This document shows, piece by piece, positions 60,822-64,000 of a stretch of 64,000 bases of DNA. The notes below the pieces were generated by a model. That model searched no databases. It was not told the DNA's origin and saw nothing but the letters and a program-made list of their open reading frames with translations. Position 1 is the stretch's first letter. Every line of letters begins with the position of its first letter. The position numbers and the translations under genes were made by a program. This stretch comes from Pontiella desulfatans (lineage in GTDB: Bacteria; Verrucomicrobiota; Kiritimatiellia; Kiritimatiellales; Pontiellaceae): assembly GCF_900890425.1 (NCBI RefSeq), contig NZ_CAAHFG010000001.1:3224001-3288000 (forward strand). Direction: 5' to 3'.

Positions 60822-61856
60822 ATGGCTAAAAAGAAAAAATCAGCCTACGCCGAAGCGGGCGTGGATATCGATGTAATGATGAATTCGCTCAAGCGGATCG
60901 GCAAAAAGGTTAAGGCCACCAATACCTCGGGCGTGGTTAGCGAAATCGGCTCGTTCGGCGGGTTGTTCAAGTCGCCGGGCAAGGAAAGCCTGCTGGTCAG
61001 CAGCGTGGACGGCGTCGGCACCAAGCTGAAGGTGGCCAACATGGCCAACAAGCACACCACGGTCGGGCAGGATCTGGTGAACCACTGCGTGAACGATATC
61101 CTCGTCCAGGGTGCGGAACCCCTCTTCTTCCTCGACTATCTCGGGGCTGCGGCACTGGATCCCAAAGTGTTCGAAGACGTGGTCGGCGGCTTCTGCAAGG
61201 CCTGCAAGGAAAACGGCATGGCCCTGCTTGGCGGCGAAACCGCCGAAATGCCCGGCCTCTACCCGAACGGCGAATACGACCTCGTCGGAACCGTCGTCGG
61301 AACCGTTGAGCGCAAGAAGCTCATCACCGGCAAGAAGATCAAAAAAGGCGATGTCCTGATCGGCCTGCCCTCCACCGGCCTGCAGACCAACGGCTATTCC
61401 CTCGCCCGCAAGGTGATCTTTGAAACCGCCGGGAAGAAACTCTCCGATCTGGTTCCGGGCACCAAGGTTACCTTTGAGAAAGCCCTGCTGGCCATCCACA
61501 AGAGCTACCTGCACCCGGTCAAAGCCGTCATGAAGAAGGTCGACATCCACGGCATGGCGCACATCACCGGCGGCGGGCTCTACGACAACGTGCCGCGCGT
61601 ACTGCCCGAAAACGTCGATGCGCAGTTCGACCGCTCCACCTGGAAGACTCCGGCCATCTACGAATTCATCGAAGAACAAGGAAAGGTCGACCACGAAGAA
61701 ATGTACCGCGTCTTCAACATGGGCATCGGCTATGTGCTGATGGTTGGCAAGAAGGACGTCGAACAGACCTTGAAGATCCTGAAGGCGAACAAGCAACGCG
61801 CCATCATCGTCGGCGAAGTGGTTGCGGGCTCCGGCAAATCGGTCTTGATTAATTAA
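60822..61856 (+). CDS. purM: Phosphoribosylformylglycinamidine cyclo-ligase (AIR synthetase)
   Basis: A 344-residue PurM that closes the imidazole ring in purine synthesis with ATP. Motifs: AYAEAGVDIDVMMNSLKRI, LLVSSVDGVGTKLKVA, VGQDLVNHCVNDILVQGAEPLFFLDYLG, ALLGGETAEMPGLY, GLPSTGLQTNGYSLARKV and HITGGGLYDNVPRVLP. AAAGGG lies 10 bases upstream of the ATG. It stands alone, flanked by repeat elements on both sides, with a terminator downstream. Confidence 0.96.
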   Translation: MAKKKKSAYAEAGVDIDVMMNSLKRIGKKVKATNTSGVVSEIGSFGGLFKSPGKESLLVSSVDGVGTKLKVANMANKHTTVGQDLVNHCVNDILVQGAEPLFFLDYLGAAALDPKVFEDVVGGFCKACKENGMALLGGETAEMPGLYPNGEYDLVGTVVGTVERKKLITGKKIKKGDVLIGLPSTGLQTNGYSLARKVIFETAGKKLSDLVPGTKVTFEKALLAIHKSYLHPVKAVMKKVDIHGMAHITGGGLYDNVPRVLPENVDAQFDRSTWKTPAIYEFIEEQGKVDHEEMYRVFNMGIGYVLMVGKKDVEQTLKILKANKQRAIIVGEVVAGSGKSVLIN

Positions 61857-61878
61857 GAACCTTCCAGGCTGTTAGAAA

Positions 61879-61939
61879 ACAGGACTATTGATGACAGGAC
61901 TATTTTGCTCCTGAATAGTCCTGTTATAAATTGTCCTGT
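61879..61939. repeat. Composite palindrome, CAGGACTATT-unit family
   Basis: The left arm (61879-61905) has two CAGGACTATT units. The right arm (61914-61939) is the complement, with one unit changed to CAGGACAATT. The loop is about eight bases. It is the same family as the element at 60559-60761 but lacks the interior. Confidence 0.88.
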
Positions 61940-61961
61940 AATATTCATATACACTTGAACT

Positions 61962-61989
61962 GCCGCTTGGAAACGAGCGGCTTTTTTTT
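61962..61989 (+). terminator. Rho-independent terminator after purM
   Basis: An eight-pair stem GCCGCTTG/CGAGCGGC (one G-U pair) with a GAAA loop, then eight T residues. Confidence 0.9.
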
Positions 61990-62049
61990 ATGCAAAGATC
62001 CAACCGGTGGTAGACGTATAGGCATTGAACCCTAACCCGGAGGTCATGA

Positions 62050-63231
62050 ATGAAACGGTTCTTTGCCAAGCACGCAAAATCGAGTGCCCTGCTCCTCACG
62101 CTATCCATCCATGCCGCCCTGCTGATTGTGGCAACGGGTTTCGTGGCCTTCAAAATCCTGGTTGAGCCGCCCGTCGAATTCCGCCCGGCGCAGTTCGATC
62201 GCAAAAGGCCGAATGTACCGCTCAAACTGAAGCCGCCCAAAACACGAACCCCCAAGGCCCCCAAGCCAAGACTCCAGGAGCCGAAACGGATTACAGCAAT
62301 CAAACCGACGAATGTAATCCTTCCCCGGATGGCCATGATCGGTGTGCCCATGCTCGGCAACACGGACGGAGCCAACGAGGGACTATCGATTGGGTTCGAT
62401 ACGGAATTCAACTTTTTCGATTCGCAGGCCAAGGGGGAAAAGGTTTGCTTCATCGTCCACTTCGGCCCGGCCACCATCGGCAAGACCCCCTACAGCCGAA
62501 TGACCGGCTATACGATCCGCAAGCGGCTGGAGGACATTGTTGGCCAGCTGCCGGACTATGCGCTGTTCAATGTGGCCTGCTATTGGGCGGGCGACACCTG
62601 CGCCATGGCGCCGCAAATGATGCTGGCCAACCCGGCCAACAAGGAAAAGGTGCTCGACTGGATGGAACCCGTTAATCCGCTGGAAGGCAACTACAGCCAT
62701 TGCTTTGCCTGGAACGATGCGGAAAGCCGCGTACGCTCCGCACGCAACCAGTGGCCCACCCGCGTCGAACCGCTTCCGGGCTATTCGACGAAATGGGCCT
62801 ACCCCTACGTCGTCCCCGAACCTCTCGAAAAAAAATATCTCGGCAACAAGGGCTTCACGCACTGGGGCCGCGCCGTCGCCTGGTCGATCCTGACCCAGCA
62901 GCCGGACACCATCTTTGTGCTGACCACCAACTATATCGACGGTTGGGGCGGCGGCGGGAAAGGTGAACCGGCCAAGATGGTGGCGGGCTACAAAAAGATG
63001 ATGCTCGATGCCTACGGGCCCGACAAAAAACGCTGGCCCACCATCAACGTCGTGGTGCTCGCCCATGCCGGCAAGGATTCAACCGGAGCCCACAACGTGC
63101 TCGATTCCCAGTTCGGCCCCATCGTCCGCGCCTTCCATGGCGACGGCTCCGTCATCGAAGACATTTCCAAGTTCATGAACGATGCGGAAAAGAAGCTGCT
63201 TCGGCAGTATGCTTCGGAGCATGGAGAATAA
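62050..63231 (+). CDS. Membrane-anchored VWA-like protein with TonB-like linker
   Basis: A 393-residue protein with GGAGG 6 bases before the ATG. There is one N-terminal membrane helix (ALLLTLSIHAALLIVATGFVAF), then a TonB-like Pro/Lys-rich linker (PLKLKPPKTRTPKAPKPRLQEPKR, described here by position 58-80). The C-terminal domain (about 125-393) follows a VWA-like order (VCFIVHFGPATIGKTPYSRMTGYTIRKRLEDIV, then YALFNVACYW and TIFVLTTNYIDGW), but the MIDAS motif DxSxS is replaced by HFGPA. In PVC genomes such proteins often accompany ExbB/ExbD-type genes, none of which are visible here. Function unknown. Confidence 0.65.
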   Translation: MKRFFAKHAKSSALLLTLSIHAALLIVATGFVAFKILVEPPVEFRPAQFDRKRPNVPLKLKPPKTRTPKAPKPRLQEPKRITAIKPTNVILPRMAMIGVPMLGNTDGANEGLSIGFDTEFNFFDSQAKGEKVCFIVHFGPATIGKTPYSRMTGYTIRKRLEDIVGQLPDYALFNVACYWAGDTCAMAPQMMLANPANKEKVLDWMEPVNPLEGNYSHCFAWNDAESRVRSARNQWPTRVEPLPGYSTKWAYPYVVPEPLEKKYLGNKGFTHWGRAVAWSILTQQPDTIFVLTTNYIDGWGGGGKGEPAKMVAGYKKMMLDAYGPDKKRWPTINVVVLAHAGKDSTGAHNVLDSQFGPIVRAFHGDGSVIEDISKFMNDAEKKLLRQYASEHGE

Positions 63232-63261
63232 TCGCCGCTCCGGCGCCCGGGGAGCGCAGCC

Positions 63262-64000
63262 CTATTCAAAATAGACGCCGCCCTTTTCCAGGGCCAGGCG
63301 CAAGTCCAAGTAGGGCAACGATCTGGAATCGTGGCCATTCAGCGCGCAGAGGGCGGCGGCCGTTCCGCTGGCCTGCCCCTGCCCCATGCAGCTGACCGTG
63401 TTGCGGGTCGACATGTGCGCCTTATGGTCGGAGGTGATCATCATCCCGGACACATAGAGGTTGTCCAGCCCCTTCACGCAGAGCGCGCGGTATGGGATGC
63501 CGTAGCTTCCGCCGTTGGCGATCTGGAAGCGCGGCGCCATGTCGTGGAATCCATACACGAAGACGTCGTCGTCGAAATGCATGCCATGGATCACGTCCTC
63601 GTGCGTGATGTCGTAGTCGCAGGCGACGCAGCGACCGCGGCGGATAACGAGCGAGGGGCTGGTGCGGGTCATGAACGCTTTCTCGAAGCCGGGGATGTGC
63701 GCGCGGAACAGCTCGACCCCCTTTTTCATGCGCTTGCGCAATTCCAGCTCGGCCTTCGCCACCGCATCGCGGTCGGTCGGGCTGACCGGCAGCTTCATGT
63801 TCATCTTGATGAACATCAGATAGTTGTCCTGCGTGGTGGTCGAGATGGCCGACATGCCGATCTTACGCGCGCCTTTGACGAACTCCTCGGGATAGCCCTG
63901 CGAACCCTCGGCGCCGATCCGGATGATGCGCCCCGGCTCGCCGCTACGCACGCCGTAGGCCAGCTGGTGGACGGCGTCGCGGTCGGCCAGGAATTGGTAG
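63262..64000 (-). CDS. FAD-dependent oxidoreductase, C-terminal part (5' end outside window)
   Basis: The open frame runs from the window edge to a stop at 63262, about 246 codons. The apparent start codon at 63951 is a GTG inside the gene (AYGVRSGEPGRIIR), so the gene continues beyond 64000. The C-terminus has the FAD_oxidored (PF12831-type) hallmark NLYVSGMMITSDHKAHMSTRNTVSCMGQGQASGTAAALCALN, which contacts FAD. Upstream is a DYDITHEDVIHGMHFDDDVFVYG segment. These exported or cytoplasmic enzymes are frequent in polysaccharide-degrading PVC bacteria. The substrate is unknown. Confidence 0.82.
   Translation of the reverse strand, partial: YQFLADRDAVHQLAYGVRSGEPGRIIRIGAEGSQGYPEEFVKGARKIGMSAISTTTQDNYLMFIKMNMKLPVSPTDRDAVAKAELELRKRMKKGVELFRAHIPGFEKAFMTRTSPSLVIRRGRCVACDYDITHEDVIHGMHFDDDVFVYGFHDMAPRFQIANGGSYGIPYRALCVKGLDNLYVSGMMITSDHKAHMSTRNTVSCMGQGQASGTAAALCALNGHDSRSLPYLDLRLALEKGGVYFE

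Noticed and set aside
60632-60829. Small plus-strand reading frame of 65 codons
   Set aside because: It runs through the right end of the MITE-like element into purM; no ribosome site or recognisable domain.

Overview
The window looks like about 64 kb of chromosome from a GC-rich, Gram-negative marine or sediment bacterium of the PVC group, most likely a Kiritimatiellota (Pontiella-like) polysaccharide degrader. That placement is inference. It rests on secreted sulfatases, SUMF1-fold and giant secreted modular proteins, a chlamydia/spirochaete-style V-type ATPase operon (E, DUF2764, A, B, D, I, K), and a SUF-only iron-sulfur pathway. I saw no rRNA, tRNA, CRISPR array or prophage.

Layout. 1-2478: an edge-truncated lipoprotein, a lipoate-protein ligase and adenosine deaminase. 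2500-12892 (minus): a nine-gene operon encoding, in transcription order, a lipoprotein related to D-lyxose isomerases, a VOC protein, DhaK, DhaL, an LsrF-type aldolase, a sulfatase, a DUF1097 membrane protein, a beta-propeller protein and a haem-motif/SUMF1 fusion. A second sulfatase diverges from it at 13122. A perfect 19-bp palindrome lies in the shared control region, and an IclR regulator sits just beyond the second sulfatase. Together these suggest an inducible pathway for a sulfated sugar that I cannot name. 15710-21269: rRNA methyltransferase, MFS transporter, glycyl-tRNA synthetase and an oversized NDK-like protein. 21365-24827: an Mla-type lipid transport operon. 24828-33311: a rhomboid-like protein, then a complete SUF operon (rrf2, sufB, C, D, S, U, a SufT-like gene, mrp). 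33360-46994: MazG, secreted proteins, one pseudogene remnant, a 2,693-residue secreted protein with a subtilisin core between two SUMF1-like domains, and a repeat-filled gap of about 1.3 kb. 46995-51644: SulP permease, recA, a HEPN-MNT toxin-antitoxin pair and an M28 peptidase. 51744-58879: the V-ATPase operon. 59016-64000: a rubredoxin-like protein, a Nif3-like protein, purM, a VWA-like membrane protein and an edge-truncated FAD oxidoreductase.

The most unusual genome-scale feature is a set of dispersed intergenic palindromes. Their arms are built from two or three copies of a short unit. Several unrelated unit families share this plan, and some copies run into coding ends, where they supply stop codons or signal-peptide codons. 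One pair of perfect 27-bp arms encloses a 203-bp MITE-like element.

All coordinates and reading frames come from direct reading. Family names come from remembered motifs and not from a database search.
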